Shown: in pieces, positions 18,549 to 28,557 of the stretch
Layout of the letters: each line of letters opens with the position of its first letter
How positions within the stretch are numbered: position 1 is the stretch's first letter
Origin: Trinickia mobilis
Lineage (GTDB): Bacteria > Pseudomonadota > Gammaproteobacteria > Burkholderiales > Burkholderiaceae
DNA length: 64,000 bases
NCBI RefSeq assembly: GCF_017315705.1
Contig: NZ_JAFLRF010000005.1
Location: 182,293-246,292, forward strand
Direction of reading: 5' to 3'
Notes under the pieces: generated by a model
What the model was told of the DNA's origin: nothing
What the model saw: the letters and a program-made list of their open reading frames with translations, nothing else
The model's database searches: none
Program-made: the position numbers and the translations under genes

Positions 18549-19337
18549 ATGCTCCCCCGCCTGTCCGACACCGATCGCGCCGCCTTCAAGCAGGGCGTCC
18601 GCACGATTTCGCCGACCCTGACGGCGATGTTCTCCTGGGGGCTCGTCACCGGAATCGCGATGAGCAAATCGGTGCTGACCGTGCCGCAGGCGCTGGCCAT
18701 GTCGCTCCTGGTCTACGCCGGGTCGTCGCAACTCGCGGTGTTGCCGCTGCTCGCCGCCAAGCTGCCGGTCTGGACCGTGCTTCTCACGGCGGCGATGGTG
18801 AACCTGCGCTTCGTGATCTTCAGCGTCGGGCTCGCGCCGCATTTCTCCTACCTGTCGCTGCCGCGACGCCTGGTGCTCGGGTACTTCAACGGCGACGTCG
18901 TCTACTTGCTGTTTCAGAAGAAGAACTTCGCGCCGGGCCTGGTGCCGGGAAAGCAAGCCTATTTCTGGGGGATGGCGCTGATGTGCTGGGCGGCCTGGCA
19001 GGTGTCGTCGATCGCCGGCATCCTGCTCGCGAGCCTCTTTCCCGATAACTGGGGCCTGAGCCTCGCCGGCACGCTCGCGCTGGTTCCGATCATGGTCTCG
19101 GCGATCGTGAGCCGCTCGACGCTCGTCGCGGTCAGCGTGGCCGGCGTCGTCGCGCTGCTCGCCGACGCGCTGCCGTACCGGCTCGCGCTGCCGCTCGCCG
19201 TGGTCGCCGCGCTCGCCGCCGGCAGCGCCGCCGATCTGATCGCCGAGCGCGCCGACTTGAAACGCATCCGCGCCGAGGGCAAGGCCGGCGATCGCAACGC
19301 TCGCCATCCTCGCAACCGTCAGGAAGATCCGCAATGA
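18549..19337 (+). CDS. azlC: AzlC-family branched-chain amino acid exporter, large subunit
   Basis: Large membrane subunit of a two-component branched-chain amino acid exporter. The 262 residues hold about seven helices, with FKQGVRTISPTLTAMFSWGLVTGIAMSKSVL at the start (read in parts), GSSQLAVLPLLAA and the NLRFVIFSVGLAPHF motif typical of AzlC. An upstream in-frame extension to 18414 exists, but MLPRLSDTDRAAF at 18549 is the plausible start. Its stop overlaps the azlD start (ATGA). Placement opposite ilvE fits amino acid homeostasis. Confidence 0.88.
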   Translation: MLPRLSDTDRAAFKQGVRTISPTLTAMFSWGLVTGIAMSKSVLTVPQALAMSLLVYAGSSQLAVLPLLAAKLPVWTVLLTAAMVNLRFVIFSVGLAPHFSYLSLPRRLVLGYFNGDVVYLLFQKKNFAPGLVPGKQAYFWGMALMCWAAWQVSSIAGILLASLFPDNWGLSLAGTLALVPIMVSAIVSRSTLVAVSVAGVVALLADALPYRLALPLAVVAALAAGSAADLIAERADLKRIRAEGKAGDRNARHPRNRQEDPQ

Positions 19338-19657
19338 CGACGACGCAAATCTGGCTCGCCATCTTCGGGATGCTGGTCGTGACCGCGCTCACGCGGGCGT
19401 TCTTCCTGATCGGCGGGGAGCGCACGGTGCTGCCCGAGCGCGTGCAGCGCGCGCTGCGCTGCGCGCCGGCCGCCGCGCTCGTCGCCGTCGTGCTGCCGGA
19501 CGTGCTGGTGACGTCCGGGGGCATTTCGTTCGGCACCGCGAACCACGCGTTCTACGGCACGCTGGCCGGTCTCGCGTGGTTTTTGTGGCGCCGCAGCATG
19601 CTTGGGACGATCGTCGTCGGCATGCTGGTTTTTACCGCAATGCGGTTCCTGGTCTAG
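19334..19657 (+). CDS. azlD: AzlD-family branched-chain amino acid exporter, small subunit
   Basis: A 107-residue membrane protein with four hydrophobic helices, the small partner of AzlC. The segments [15 protein letters not shown] and [18 protein letters not shown] are typical of the family. Start overlaps the azlC stop by four bases, so the two are translationally coupled. Confidence 0.88.
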   Translation: MTTTQIWLAIFGMLVVTALTRAFFLIGGERTVLPERVQRALRCAPAAALVAVVLPDVLVTSGGISFGTANHAFYGTLAGLAWFLWRRSMLGTIVVGMLVFTAMRFLV

Positions 19658-19964
19658 CAGACCGGGGTTCGCGCGGCGCGCGGGCGCCGTCCGCGATGCT
19701 GCGACGCAGCATCGCGGCGTTGCCGCCAAATACGGGACATTCGCTCCTGGACGGGTCAGTCCGACATGGGGATCGGCTAAAATGCACGCTTTCTGTTGCG
19801 GTGCGCTCGTGGTGCCGCGGCGCAGTCGAAGCTGCGGCGCGCACGGCGGGCCAAGCCTTTCGGGCGCTTGGCAGTCCGGAATGGAGGCCGGTCCTGGAGT
19901 CAAGCAAGCCGGCGGCGCACCGCGCGCGAATCGCCTTTCAATCAACCCGCATGAATCGATTCCC
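19658..19964 (+). promoter_or_regulatory. azlD-pgk intergenic region with a pgk promoter element
   Basis: This gap of about 300 bases holds no convincing gene. CTAAAAT at 19777-19783 in an otherwise GC-rich stretch is a plausible -10 for pgk, giving a leader of about 175 bases. A five-codon ORF (MNRFP) opens at 19951 and its stop overlaps the pgk ATG region (CCATGAGC), so reinitiation is conceivable. Confidence 0.35.
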
Positions 19965-21158
19965 ATGAGCCAAGTACTGCGTCTCTCCGATTTGATCTCC
20001 GAAGGCAAGCTATCCGGCAAACGCGTGTTCATCCGCGCCGACCTCAACGTGCCGCAGGACGACGACGGCAACATCACCGAAGACACCCGCATCCGCGCCT
20101 CCGTGCCGGCCATCAAGGTCGCGCTCGACGCCGGCGCCGCCGTGATGGTCACGTCGCACCTCGGCCGTCCGACCGAGGGCGAGTTCAAGCCGGAAGACTC
20201 GCTCGCGCCGGTGGCGAAGCGCCTCGCCGAACTGCTCGGCCGCGACGTGCCGCTCGTCGCCAATTGGGTCGAGAACGGCGTGAACGTCGCGCCCGGCTCG
20301 GTCGTGCTGCTCGAAAACTGCCGCGTGAACAAGGGCGAGAAGCAGAATTCCGACGAGCTCGCGCAGAAAATGGCGAAGCTCTGCGATGTCTACGTGAACG
20401 ACGCGTTCGGCACCGCGCACCGCGCCGAGGCGACCACGCACGGCATCGCGAAGTACGCGCCCGTCGCCTGCGCCGGGCCGCTGCTCGCGGCCGAGCTCGA
20501 CGCGCTCGGCCGCGCGCTCGGCAACCCGAAGCGCCCGCTCGTGGCGATCGTCGCGGGCTCGAAGGTGTCCACCAAGCTCACCATCCTGAAGTCGCTTGCC
20601 GAGAAGGTCGATCAGCTGATCGTCGGCGGCGGCATCGCGAACACGTTCATGCTCGCGGCCGGCCTCAAGATCGGCAAGTCGCTCGCTGAAAGCGACCTGG
20701 TCGACGAGGCGAAGGCGATCATCGAAGCGGCCCGCGCGCGCGGCGCGTCGGTGCCGATCCCGAGCGACGTCGTCACCGCGAAGGAATTCGCGCCGACCGC
20801 CGCGGCCGTGACCAAGCCCGTCAGCCAGATCGAAGCCGACGACATGATCCTCGACATCGGGCCGGAAACCGCCAAGGCGCTCGCAACCCAGTTCGGCAGC
20901 GCGGGCACGATCGTCTGGAACGGCCCGGTCGGCGTGTTCGAGTTCGACCAGTTCGGCAACGGCACGAAGACGCTCGCCGAGGCGATCGCGAAGTCGCCCG
21001 CGTTCTCGATCGCAGGCGGCGGCGACACGCTCGCGGCGATCGCCAAGTACGGCATTCAGGACAAGGTGAGCTACATCTCGACGGGCGGCGGCGCGTTCCT
21101 CGAATTCCTCGAGGGCAAGAAGCTGCCCGCGGTCGAAGTGCTCGAAGCGCGAGCCTGA
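19965..21158 (+). CDS. pgk: phosphoglycerate kinase
   Basis: Glycolytic enzyme that makes ATP from 1,3-bisphosphoglycerate. It is 397 residues, normal length. Signatures are [27 protein letters not shown], the [18 protein letters not shown] substrate loop and [13 protein letters not shown] of the nucleotide domain. The open frame reaches far upstream, but [10 protein letters not shown] at 19965 is the standard N-terminus. First gene of a glycolytic cluster with pyk and fba. Confidence 0.97.
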   Translation: MSQVLRLSDLISEGKLSGKRVFIRADLNVPQDDDGNITEDTRIRASVPAIKVALDAGAAVMVTSHLGRPTEGEFKPEDSLAPVAKRLAELLGRDVPLVANWVENGVNVAPGSVVLLENCRVNKGEKQNSDELAQKMAKLCDVYVNDAFGTAHRAEATTHGIAKYAPVACAGPLLAAELDALGRALGNPKRPLVAIVAGSKVSTKLTILKSLAEKVDQLIVGGGIANTFMLAAGLKIGKSLAESDLVDEAKAIIEAARARGASVPIPSDVVTAKEFAPTAAAVTKPVSQIEADDMILDIGPETAKALATQFGSAGTIVWNGPVGVFEFDQFGNGTKTLAEAIAKSPAFSIAGGGDTLAAIAKYGIQDKVSYISTGGGAFLEFLEGKKLPAVEVLEARA

Positions 21159-21160
21159 TC

Positions 21161-21604
21161 GTGACGGCGCGCGCACCCTCCGGCAAGCCGGTGAAACCGG
21201 CTAAGGCGAAGTCCGGCGCGCGCGTCGCGCCGGGCGGCAAAGCCACCGCAAACGCGTCTGCCGCGGCGTCAGCCCGCCCGGCCGATGCGTCGGCAAAACC
21301 CACCCCAGTTCCGGCGATTGACCTCCCCACCGCGCGCCCCCGCGGTCAGTCCGCCGGGCAAGCAGTCGAGCCAGCAGCCATCCCGGCAACCGCGCAAGCC
21401 GATGCCGGTGCAGTGTCTCAACCGGCGGCGCAGCCCGGCGCGAAAGCACCGGCTGCGCCCGCTGGCGCAGCAACTCCGATTCTGACCGACCAAGAGACGC
21501 CGGCCCAAACCGGCGCACAGCCGGCTGCGTCCGCCCCGGACCAGCCTTCGCACCCGACTCGCAGCGTTGTCAATCCCAGCGATTCCACTCAGACGAGGAG
21601 ACTC
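21161..21604 (+). other. open Ala/Pro-rich frame between pgk and pyk, in frame with pyk
   Basis: A GTG two bases after the pgk stop opens 148 codons that run without a stop straight into pyruvate kinase. The translation is low complexity: basic and Ala/Lys/Pro-rich first (GKPVKPAKAKSGARV), then Ala/Pro/Gln/Thr-rich. It could be an N-terminal extension of pyruvate kinase, a separate product, or simply non-coding GC-rich DNA that lacks stops. The strong ribosome site immediately before the canonical pyk ATG argues that most pyruvate kinase lacks it. Confidence 0.4.
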
Positions 21605-23041
21605 ATGCATCGCGCCACCAAGATTGTCGCCACCATCGGCCCGGCCTCCAGCACGCCGGAAATTTTGCTTCAGATGATTCAAGCCGGGGCCGACGTGGTG
21701 CGGCTCAATTTTTCGCACGGCACGGCCGACGATCACCGCCAGCGCGCCGAATTCGTGCGCGAGGCCGCGCGCATCGCGGGCCGCGAAGTCGGCATCATGG
21801 CCGACTTGCAAGGGCCGAAGATCCGTGTCGGCAAGTTCGAGAACGGCAAGACCTTGCTCGTGCCGGGCAACCCGTTCGTCCTCGACGCCGGCTGCGAGCT
21901 CGGCAACGACGACCGCGTCGGCCTCGATTACAAGGATCTCCCGCGCGACCTGAAGGCCGGCGACGTGCTGCTCCTGAACGACGGCCTCATCGTGCTGACG
22001 GTCACGCACGTGATCGGCGAAGAGATCCACACGGTCGTGAAGGTCGGCGGCGAGCTGTCGAACAACAAGGGCATCAATCGCCAGGGCGGCGGCCTGACCG
22101 CGCCGGCGCTGACTGCGAAGGACATGGAGGACATCAAGACGGCGCTGGCGATCGGCGTCGAGTTCATCGCGGTGTCGTTCCCGAAGAACGCGACCGACAT
22201 GGAAATGGCGCGCCAGCTCGCGAACATCGCGGGCGCGCCTTACGGCATCAAGCCGAAGATGATCGCCAAGATCGAGCGCGCCGAGGCGATTCCGGCGCTG
22301 CAGGGCATTCTCGACGCGTCGGACGGGATCATGGTCGCGCGCGGCGATTTGGCCGTGGAAGTCGGCAATGCGGCCGTGCCCGCGCTGCAAAAGCGCATGA
22401 TCCGCATGGCGCGCGATTCGAACAAGTTCGTGATCACGGCGACGCAGATGATGGAGTCGATGATCCACGCGCCGGTGCCGACGCGCGCCGAAGTGTCGGA
22501 CGTCGCCAACGCGGTGCTCGACGGCACCGATGCGGTGATGCTGTCGGCGGAATCGGCGGCGGGCAAATACCCGGTGCAGACGATCGAGACGATGGCGGCG
22601 ATCTGCGTCGAAGCGGAAAAGTCCGAGCACGTCGAGCTCGACAAGGACTTCCTCGACCGCACGTTCACGCGCATCGACCAGTCGATCGCGATGGGCGCGC
22701 TCTTCACCGCGTACCACCTCGGCGCGAAGGCGATCGTCGCGCTCACGGAGTCGGGATCGACCGCGCTGTGGATGTCGCGCCACTGGACGCACGTGCCGAT
22801 CTTCGCGCTCACGCCGCGCATCAACAGCCAGCGCGCGATGGCGCTCTACCGCAACGTGACGCCGCTGCCCGTCGAGTCGAACAACGACCGCGACGCGGCG
22901 CTGCAGCGCGCGCTCGAAGTCGTCGTGTCGAAGGGCTATGCGTCGCGCGGCGACATGGTCGTCTTGACCGTCGGCGAGCCGATGGGGCAGGCCGGCGGGA
23001 CGAATACGCTGAAGATCGTGCGGGTCGGCGAGGCGTTCTGA
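21605..23041 (+). CDS. pyk: pyruvate kinase
   Basis: Final glycolytic enzyme, phosphoenolpyruvate plus ADP to pyruvate plus ATP. From MHRATKIVATIGPASS at 21605 it is 478 residues, the usual length. GAGGAG just upstream supports this start over the in-frame GTG at 21161. Seen are the active-site DVVRLNFSHG, MADLQGPKIRVG, the catalytic-lysine segment KPKMIAKIERAEAIPAL and ITATQMMESMI, then the C-terminal allosteric domain. It lies between pgk and fba. Confidence 0.96.
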   Translation: MHRATKIVATIGPASSTPEILLQMIQAGADVVRLNFSHGTADDHRQRAEFVREAARIAGREVGIMADLQGPKIRVGKFENGKTLLVPGNPFVLDAGCELGNDDRVGLDYKDLPRDLKAGDVLLLNDGLIVLTVTHVIGEEIHTVVKVGGELSNNKGINRQGGGLTAPALTAKDMEDIKTALAIGVEFIAVSFPKNATDMEMARQLANIAGAPYGIKPKMIAKIERAEAIPALQGILDASDGIMVARGDLAVEVGNAAVPALQKRMIRMARDSNKFVITATQMMESMIHAPVPTRAEVSDVANAVLDGTDAVMLSAESAAGKYPVQTIETMAAICVEAEKSEHVELDKDFLDRTFTRIDQSIAMGALFTAYHLGAKAIVALTESGSTALWMSRHWTHVPIFALTPRINSQRAMALYRNVTPLPVESNNDRDAALQRALEVVVSKGYASRGDMVVLTVGEPMGQAGGTNTLKIVRVGEAF

Positions 23042-23154
23042 GCGCGGCTCGACCGCCGCCGCTCCAGCCGCCGTTCCAGCTGTAGGAACGAACTTTGCGG
23101 CGCCGGTCACGAGCCGGCGTTCGCCAACGCACCGGAGCGCGACGCGCTTCGCGA

Positions 23155-23160
23155 TAAAAT
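23155..23160 (+). promoter_or_regulatory. possible -10 element for fba
   Basis: GATAAAAT at 23153-23160 is an A/T patch in GC-rich DNA, 76 bases ahead of the aldolase start and after a small CGCCGG/CCGGCG hairpin (23101-23119) that may end pyk transcription. Confidence 0.35.
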
Positions 23161-23235
23161 TGCGCCTAACCGCACCGGCGCCGCACCTCGGCCGCCGTCA
23201 AGCAAAAAGATTCGTTCAATCCAAGGAGTACAAGC

Positions 23236-24300
23236 ATGCCTCTCGTATCAATGCGTCAACTGCTGGATCACGCAGCCGAAAACGGCTACGGGCTGCCCGC
23301 GTTCAACGTGAACAACTTGGAGCAGGTGCAGGCGATCATGGCCGCCGCGGATCAAGTCGGCGCGCCCGTCATCATGCAGGCTTCGGCCGGCGCGCGGAAA
23401 TACGCGGGCGAGCCGTTCCTGCGTCACCTGATCGAAGCGGCGATCGAGTCGTATCCGCACATTCCGGTCGTGATGCACCAGGACCACGGCCAGTCCCCGG
23501 CCGTGTGCATGGCGGCGGTCCGCAGCGGTTTCACGAGCGTGATGATGGACGGCTCGCTGGAAGCCGACGGTAAGACAGTGGCGTCGTACGAGTACAACGT
23601 CGACGTGTCGCGCAAGGTCGTCGAGATGGCGCACTCGATCGGCGTGACGGTCGAGGCGGAGCTCGGCGTGCTCGGCTCGCTCGAAACGATGAAGGGCGAC
23701 AAGGAAGACGGCCACGGCGCGGAAGGCACGATGACGCGCGAGCAGCTGCTGACCGACGTCGAGCAGGCCGCCGACTTCGTGCGCGCAACGCAATGCGACG
23801 CGCTCGCGATCGCGATCGGCACCTCGCACGGCGCCTACAAGTTCACGAAGAAGCCGACGGGCGACATCCTCGCGATCGACCGCATCAAGGAAATCCACGC
23901 GCGCATTCCGAATACGCACCTGGTGATGCATGGTTCGTCGTCGGTGCCGCAGGAGCTGCTCGCGGAAATCCGCGAATTCGGCGGCGACATGAAGGAAACC
24001 TACGGCGTGCCGGTCGAGGAAATTCAGGAAGGCATCAAGCACGGCGTGCGCAAGGTCAACATCGACACCGACCTGCGCCTCGCGATCACCGGTGCGATTC
24101 GCCGCTATCTGGCGGAAAATCCCGGCAAGTTCGACCCGCGCGACTATCTGAAGCCGGCACGCGAAGCTGCGAAGAAGATCTGTGTCGACCGCTATCTCGC
24201 GTTCGGCTGTGAAGGCCAGGCCGCGAAGATCAAGCCGCTGCCGCTCGACAAGATCGCCGAGAAGTACAAGTCGGGCGAACTCGCACAGATCGTGCGCTAA
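23236..24300 (+). CDS. fba: class II fructose-1,6-bisphosphate aldolase
   Basis: Zinc-dependent aldolase of glycolysis and gluconeogenesis, 354 residues, of the Calvin-cycle (CbbA-like) subtype. The zinc ligands begin with HQDHGQS (residues 81-87); the second signature is [15 protein letters not shown], and the C-terminal half has [10 protein letters not shown] and [20 protein letters not shown] lies upstream of the ATG. Third glycolysis gene in the cluster. Confidence 0.96.
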   Translation: MPLVSMRQLLDHAAENGYGLPAFNVNNLEQVQAIMAAADQVGAPVIMQASAGARKYAGEPFLRHLIEAAIESYPHIPVVMHQDHGQSPAVCMAAVRSGFTSVMMDGSLEADGKTVASYEYNVDVSRKVVEMAHSIGVTVEAELGVLGSLETMKGDKEDGHGAEGTMTREQLLTDVEQAADFVRATQCDALAIAIGTSHGAYKFTKKPTGDILAIDRIKEIHARIPNTHLVMHGSSSVPQELLAEIREFGGDMKETYGVPVEEIQEGIKHGVRKVNIDTDLRLAITGAIRRYLAENPGKFDPRDYLKPAREAAKKICVDRYLAFGCEGQAAKIKPLPLDKIAEKYKSGELAQIVR

Positions 24301-24504
24301 GCCTGGCGGACCGCTCGCGCCGCTCAAGGCCTGGCCAGGCGGCCGAGTTGTGGACCGATCGCCGTTCCCGCATGATCTGGGGAACGGCGTTTGGCTTTTG
24401 TTTTGGACAGTTTTTCAGCCCTGTTTTGCCCGCTTTTGGTTCGGCGATGCTGCGTCGGATTACGTTTGTTTTTCACCCCAATTCACCTCACACGGCCCAC
24501 GACG

Positions 24505-25395
24505 ATGTCTACCCTCTACGAATCCACGCTCCGCTCGCTGCCTCTGCTTGGCCGCGGCAAGGTCCGCGACAACTACGCGGTGGGCAACGACCGCCTCCTG
24601 ATCGTCACGACCGATCGTCTGTCCGCGTTCGACGTCATCATGGGCGAGCCGATTCCCGCTAAAGGCCGTGTGCTGAACCAGTTGGCGAACTTCTGGTTCG
24701 ACAAGCTCAAGCACATCGTCCCGAATCACCTGACGGGCGTCCCGCCCGAAACGGTCGTCGCAGCGGACGAAGTCGAGCAGGTGAAGGGCCGGGCAGTGGT
24801 CGTGAAGCGCCTCGAGCCGATCCTCGTCGAAGCGGTGGTGCGCGGCTATCTGGCCGGCAGCGGCTGGAAGGATTACCAGGCGACGGGCGCCGTCTGCGGC
24901 GTGCAACTGCCGCCGGGCCTGCAGAACGCGCAGAAGCTGCCCGAGCCGATCTTCACGCCGGCCGCGAAGGCCGAGATGGGCCATCACGACGAAAACATCA
25001 CCTACGACGAGATGGAGCGTCGCATCGGCACCGAGCTGTCGGCCACGATCCGCGACATCTCGATCAGGCTGTACCAGGAAGCCGCCGAATACGCGGCGAC
25101 GCGCGGCATCATCATCGCCGACACGAAGTTCGAATTCGGCCTCGACAATCACGGCGAGCTCTACCTGATGGACGAGGCGCTGACCGCCGATTCGTCGCGC
25201 TTCTGGCCGGCGGATCAATACCAGGTCGGCACGAATCCGCCGTCGTTCGACAAGCAGTTCGTCCGCGACTGGCTCGAAACGCAAGACTGGAAAAAGGAGC
25301 CCCCCGCACCGAAGCTGCCGGACGACGTGATCGCGAAGACGAGCGAAAAGTATCAGGAAGCGCTCGAACGCCTCACCGGGCAAAAGCTTGTGTGA
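24505..25395 (+). CDS. purC: SAICAR synthase
   Basis: Phosphoribosylaminoimidazole-succinocarboxamide synthase of de novo purine synthesis, ATP-dependent. It is 296 residues; the N-terminal lobe has [12 protein letters not shown] and [12 protein letters not shown], and the C-terminal lobe [13 protein letters not shown] and [10 protein letters not shown]. The frame is open upstream to 24391, but [16 protein letters not shown] is the typical start. It is followed by purE and purK. Confidence 0.97.
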   Translation: MSTLYESTLRSLPLLGRGKVRDNYAVGNDRLLIVTTDRLSAFDVIMGEPIPAKGRVLNQLANFWFDKLKHIVPNHLTGVPPETVVAADEVEQVKGRAVVVKRLEPILVEAVVRGYLAGSGWKDYQATGAVCGVQLPPGLQNAQKLPEPIFTPAAKAEMGHHDENITYDEMERRIGTELSATIRDISIRLYQEAAEYAATRGIIIADTKFEFGLDNHGELYLMDEALTADSSRFWPADQYQVGTNPPSFDKQFVRDWLETQDWKKEPPAPKLPDDVIAKTSEKYQEALERLTGQKLV

Positions 25396-25498
25396 TTTTC
25401 GGCGCGGAGCGCTTCCTCCGGGTTTCGTTTGTGCCTCGCGAAATGCACATTGCCCGCCTACAGTCTTATAGTCCGTCCCGCAGAAGGAAATTTGCCCA

Positions 25499-26020
25499 AT
25501 GACCGAAGCAGTCCAGACCGCCCACACGCATAGCGCGCCGCTCGTCGGCGTCCTGATGGGATCCAGTTCCGATTGGGACGTGATGAAGCACGCGGTCGCG
25601 ATCTTGCAGGAGTTCGGCGTGCCGTACGAAGCCAAGGTCGTGTCCGCGCACCGCATGCCCGACGAGATGTTCGACTACGCCGAGCGCGCGCGCGAGCGCG
25701 GCCTGCGCGCGATCATCGCCGGCGCGGGCGGCGCGGCGCATCTGCCCGGCATGCTGGCCGCGAAGACGACGGTGCCCGTGCTCGGCGTGCCGGTCGCGAG
25801 CAAGTACCTGAAGGGCGTCGATTCGCTGCATTCGATCGTGCAGATGCCCAAGGGCGTGCCGGTCGCCACGTTTGCGATCGGCGAGGCGGGTGCGGCGAAT
25901 GCGGCGCTGTTTGCGGTCGCGCTGTTGAGCACGACGTCGTCGGACTACGCGAACCGGCTGGCAGCGTTCCGCGTGCGGCAGAACGAAGCCGCGCATGCGA
26001 TGGTGTTGCCCGCGCTCTGA
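25499..26020 (+). CDS. purE: N5-carboxyaminoimidazole ribonucleotide mutase
   Basis: Class I PurE converts N5-CAIR to CAIR in purine synthesis. At 173 residues it is full length. It has [16 protein letters not shown], the [13 protein letters not shown] loop and [15 protein letters not shown]. An AGAAGGA site precedes the ATG; TATAGT at 25467 may be a -10 of its own promoter. Works with PurK, encoded next. Confidence 0.97.
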   Translation: MTEAVQTAHTHSAPLVGVLMGSSSDWDVMKHAVAILQEFGVPYEAKVVSAHRMPDEMFDYAERARERGLRAIIAGAGGAAHLPGMLAAKTTVPVLGVPVASKYLKGVDSLHSIVQMPKGVPVATFAIGEAGAANAALFAVALLSTTSSDYANRLAAFRVRQNEAAHAMVLPAL

Positions 26021-26096
26021 GGCCTTTCGGCCTTCGCGCGGGAATCTGTTTGACCCCGGCCCGATGCTTGCGCGTCGGGCGCGACCGACCACTGAG

Positions 26097-26177
26097 ATGA
26101 AACAGCCCCCACGCTCTTTGCGTTCGCCGCCCCCGAGGGGGTGGTCAGTGCGCTTGGGGCGGCACGGCACGCACTGA
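26097..26177 (+). repeat. GC-rich repeat forming a 26-codon mini-ORF before purK
   Basis: Member of the dispersed family described at 60703. It starts ATGAAACAGCCCCCACGC and includes CCCCCGAGGGGG and CGCTTGGGGCGGC. Read as an ORF ([16 protein letters not shown]...) it stops at TGA 26175-26177, one base before the purK ATG. The translation matches the first residues of the OprB-type protein at 43628 (MRQPPRSL). Confidence 0.7.
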
Positions 26178-26178
26178 C

Positions 26179-27399
26179 ATGAATTCAGACAACACACCGG
26201 TTTCTCCGATTCTGCCCGGCGCCTGGCTCGGCATGATCGGCGGCGGCCAGCTCGGCCGCATGTTCTGCTTCGCTGCCCAGGCGATGGGCTATCGCGTTGC
26301 AGTCCTCGATCCCGACGAGGCCAGCCCGGCCGGCGCGGTGGCGGACAAGCACCTGCGCGCCGCCTATACCGACGAAGCCGCGCTCACCGAGCTCGCGCGC
26401 CTGTGCGCGGCGGTCTCGACCGAGTTCGAGAACGTGCCAGCGGCAAGCCTCGATTTTCTCGCGCGCACCACCTTCGTGAGCCCGGCGGGGCGCTGCGTCG
26501 CGATCGCGCAAGACCGGGTCGCGGAGAAACGCTTTATCGCGGCGTCGGGCGTAGCGGTGGCGCCGCACGTGGCGATCGAGTCGTCCGATGCGCTGTCGGC
26601 TATCGGCGACGGCGAGCTCGAAGCCGTGTTGCCCGGCATTTTGAAGACCGCGCAGCTCGGCTACGACGGCAAGGGCCAGGTGAGCGTGCGCAACGCAGAC
26701 GAAGTGCGCGAGGCGCATGCGTCGCTCGGCGGCGTGCCTTGCGTGCTCGAAAAGCGCTTGCCGCTGAAGTTCGAGGTGTCGGCGCTGATCGCGCGCGGCG
26801 CGAACGGCGCGTCGGCGGTCTTTCCGCTCGCGCAGAACGCGCACCGCAACGGCGTGCTCGCGCAGACGATGGTCCCGGCGCCCGATGCGAGCCCGGCCCT
26901 CGTCGAGCAGGCCCAGCAGGCCGCATTGCGGATCGCCGACGCGCTCGGCTATGTCGGCGTGCTGTGCGTCGAATTCTTCGTTCTGGAAGACGGCTCGCTC
27001 GTTGCGAACGAAATGGCGCCGCGTCCGCACAATTCCGGGCATTACACCGTCGACGCGTGCGCGGCGAGCCAGTTCGAGCAGCAAGTGCGCGCGATGACCG
27101 CGATGCCTCTCGGCGATACGCGCCAGCACTCGCCCGCCGTCATGCTCAACATCCTCGGCGACGTGTGGTTCAAGGAAGGGCCGAAAGGGGCACCGGGCGC
27201 GGCGCCGAAGGCCGTTCCCGTGACGCCGCCGTGGCATGAAGTCGCTGCGATGCCGGCCGCGCGCCTGCATCTGTACGGCAAGGAGGACGCGCGCCCGGGC
27301 CGCAAGATGGGGCACGTGAACTTCACCGCAGCGACGCTCGACGAAGCGCGCACGGCCGCGCGCGACTGCGCGCGGCTGCTGCATATTCCGCTCGGCTGA
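26179..27399 (+). CDS. purK: N5-carboxyaminoimidazole ribonucleotide synthase
   Basis: ATP-grasp enzyme that carboxylates AIR with bicarbonate to give N5-CAIR for PurE. It is 406 residues; [20 protein letters not shown] is the N-terminal nucleotide fold, [12 protein letters not shown] the grasp motif, and [14 protein letters not shown] the C-terminal substrate motif. It follows purE after a gap holding a repeat-derived mini-ORF whose stop is one base from this ATG, so purK translation may be coupled to it. Confidence 0.96.
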   Translation: MNSDNTPVSPILPGAWLGMIGGGQLGRMFCFAAQAMGYRVAVLDPDEASPAGAVADKHLRAAYTDEAALTELARLCAAVSTEFENVPAASLDFLARTTFVSPAGRCVAIAQDRVAEKRFIAASGVAVAPHVAIESSDALSAIGDGELEAVLPGILKTAQLGYDGKGQVSVRNADEVREAHASLGGVPCVLEKRLPLKFEVSALIARGANGASAVFPLAQNAHRNGVLAQTMVPAPDASPALVEQAQQAALRIADALGYVGVLCVEFFVLEDGSLVANEMAPRPHNSGHYTVDACAASQFEQQVRAMTAMPLGDTRQHSPAVMLNILGDVWFKEGPKGAPGAAPKAVPVTPPWHEVAAMPAARLHLYGKEDARPGRKMGHVNFTAATLDEARTAARDCARLLHIPLG

Positions 27400-27415
27400 C
27401 GCCGGCTGCCGATCG

Positions 27416-28468
27416 ATGTCCATTCGCTCGAATTTCCCTTCGGCGCCCGCCGTGACAGCAGAGCAGATCGCGCATGCCGCCGAGCTGCTCGATGCCGGCC
27501 AGCTCGTCGCATTTCCGACCGAGACGGTCTACGGCCTCGGCGGCGACGCCGAGAACCCGGAGGCCGTCGCGCGCATTTATGCGGCGAAGGGGCGTCCCGC
27601 GAATCATCCGGTGATCGTCCATCTCGCGCCGCATGGCGACCCGAACTACTGGGTCGAGCATTTGCCTGCCGATGCGCAAAAACTCATCGACGCGTTCTGG
27701 CCCGGACCGCTCACGCTGATCCTGAAGCGCGCCGCGCATATCCCCTCGGCGGTGAGCGGCGGGCAGGATTCGGTCGGGCTGCGCTGCCCGTCGCATCCGG
27801 TCGCGCAGGCGCTCCTCGACGTATTCGGCGCGCGGCGCGGCGGACATGGCGGCGTCGCGGCGCCGTCCGCGAACCGCTTCGGTCATGTGAGCCCGACCAC
27901 GGCCCAGCACGTGCGCGACGAATTCGGCGATACGATTCACGTGCTCGACGGCGGCTCGTCGGATGTCGGGATCGAATCGACGATTCTCGATTTGTCGCGC
28001 GGCTTTCCGGCGCTGCTGCGCCCGGGGCATGTGACACCGCAGGATCTCGCCGGCGTGCTGGGTGTCGCTCCGCGCTTGCCCGACGGCAGCGACGCCACGG
28101 CGCCGCGCGCGTCGGGCACGCTGAAAGCGCACTACGCGCCGCGCACGCCGCTCGCGCTGCTGCCGTTCGACGCGCTGGAGCCGATCTTGAGCGCCGCGCG
28201 CGATGCCGGCGAGCGCGTGGCGCTCGTCGCGCGCAAGTCGCGTGGGGGCAGGTGGGCGAGCGCAGACGGCGTGCATTTCGTCGCGGCGCCCGAAGATCCG
28301 CATGCTTACGCACGCGAGCTGTACGGCTTGCTGCGCGCGCTCGATCGCGCGGACGTCTCGCGTATCCTGATCGAGAAGCTCCCGGACACGCTCGAGTGGA
28401 TCGCGGTGAACGACCGCCTCGGGCGCGCTGCGGCCGCATTCGAAGCGCGGGACGCAAGCGCGCCTTAG
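27416..28468 (+). CDS. threonylcarbamoyl-AMP synthase (Sua5/YwlC type)
   Basis: Makes threonylcarbamoyl-AMP for the t6A37 modification of ANN-decoding tRNAs. The 350-residue length shows a full Sua5 protein: N-terminal YrdC domain (GQLVAFPTETVYGLGGDA, KGRPANHPVIVHL, DSVGLRCPSHPVA) and the C-terminal Sua5 domain linked by PRASGTLKAHYAPRTPL. It begins 16 bases after purK and is probably co-transcribed. The convergent terminator follows at 28491. Confidence 0.93.
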   Translation: MSIRSNFPSAPAVTAEQIAHAAELLDAGQLVAFPTETVYGLGGDAENPEAVARIYAAKGRPANHPVIVHLAPHGDPNYWVEHLPADAQKLIDAFWPGPLTLILKRAAHIPSAVSGGQDSVGLRCPSHPVAQALLDVFGARRGGHGGVAAPSANRFGHVSPTTAQHVRDEFGDTIHVLDGGSSDVGIESTILDLSRGFPALLRPGHVTPQDLAGVLGVAPRLPDGSDATAPRASGTLKAHYAPRTPLALLPFDALEPILSAARDAGERVALVARKSRGGRWASADGVHFVAAPEDPHAYARELYGLLRALDRADVSRILIEKLPDTLEWIAVNDRLGRAAAAFEARDASAP

Positions 28469-28490
28469 CTGGCCGCATCCTCTCAAAAGC

Positions 28491-28523
28491 ACAACGCCCG
28501 GCTTGGTTCAAGCCGGGCGTTGT
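28491..28523. terminator. bidirectional terminator between Sua5 and the GDSL gene
   Basis: A perfect 14-base stem (ACAACGCCCGGCTT / AAGCCGGGCGTTGT) with a GGTTC loop stands between two convergent genes, with AAAA before it on one side. Confidence 0.85.
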
Positions 28524-28557
28524 CGCGTGCCCGATCAAAACGGGCGTCAACGTCAAA

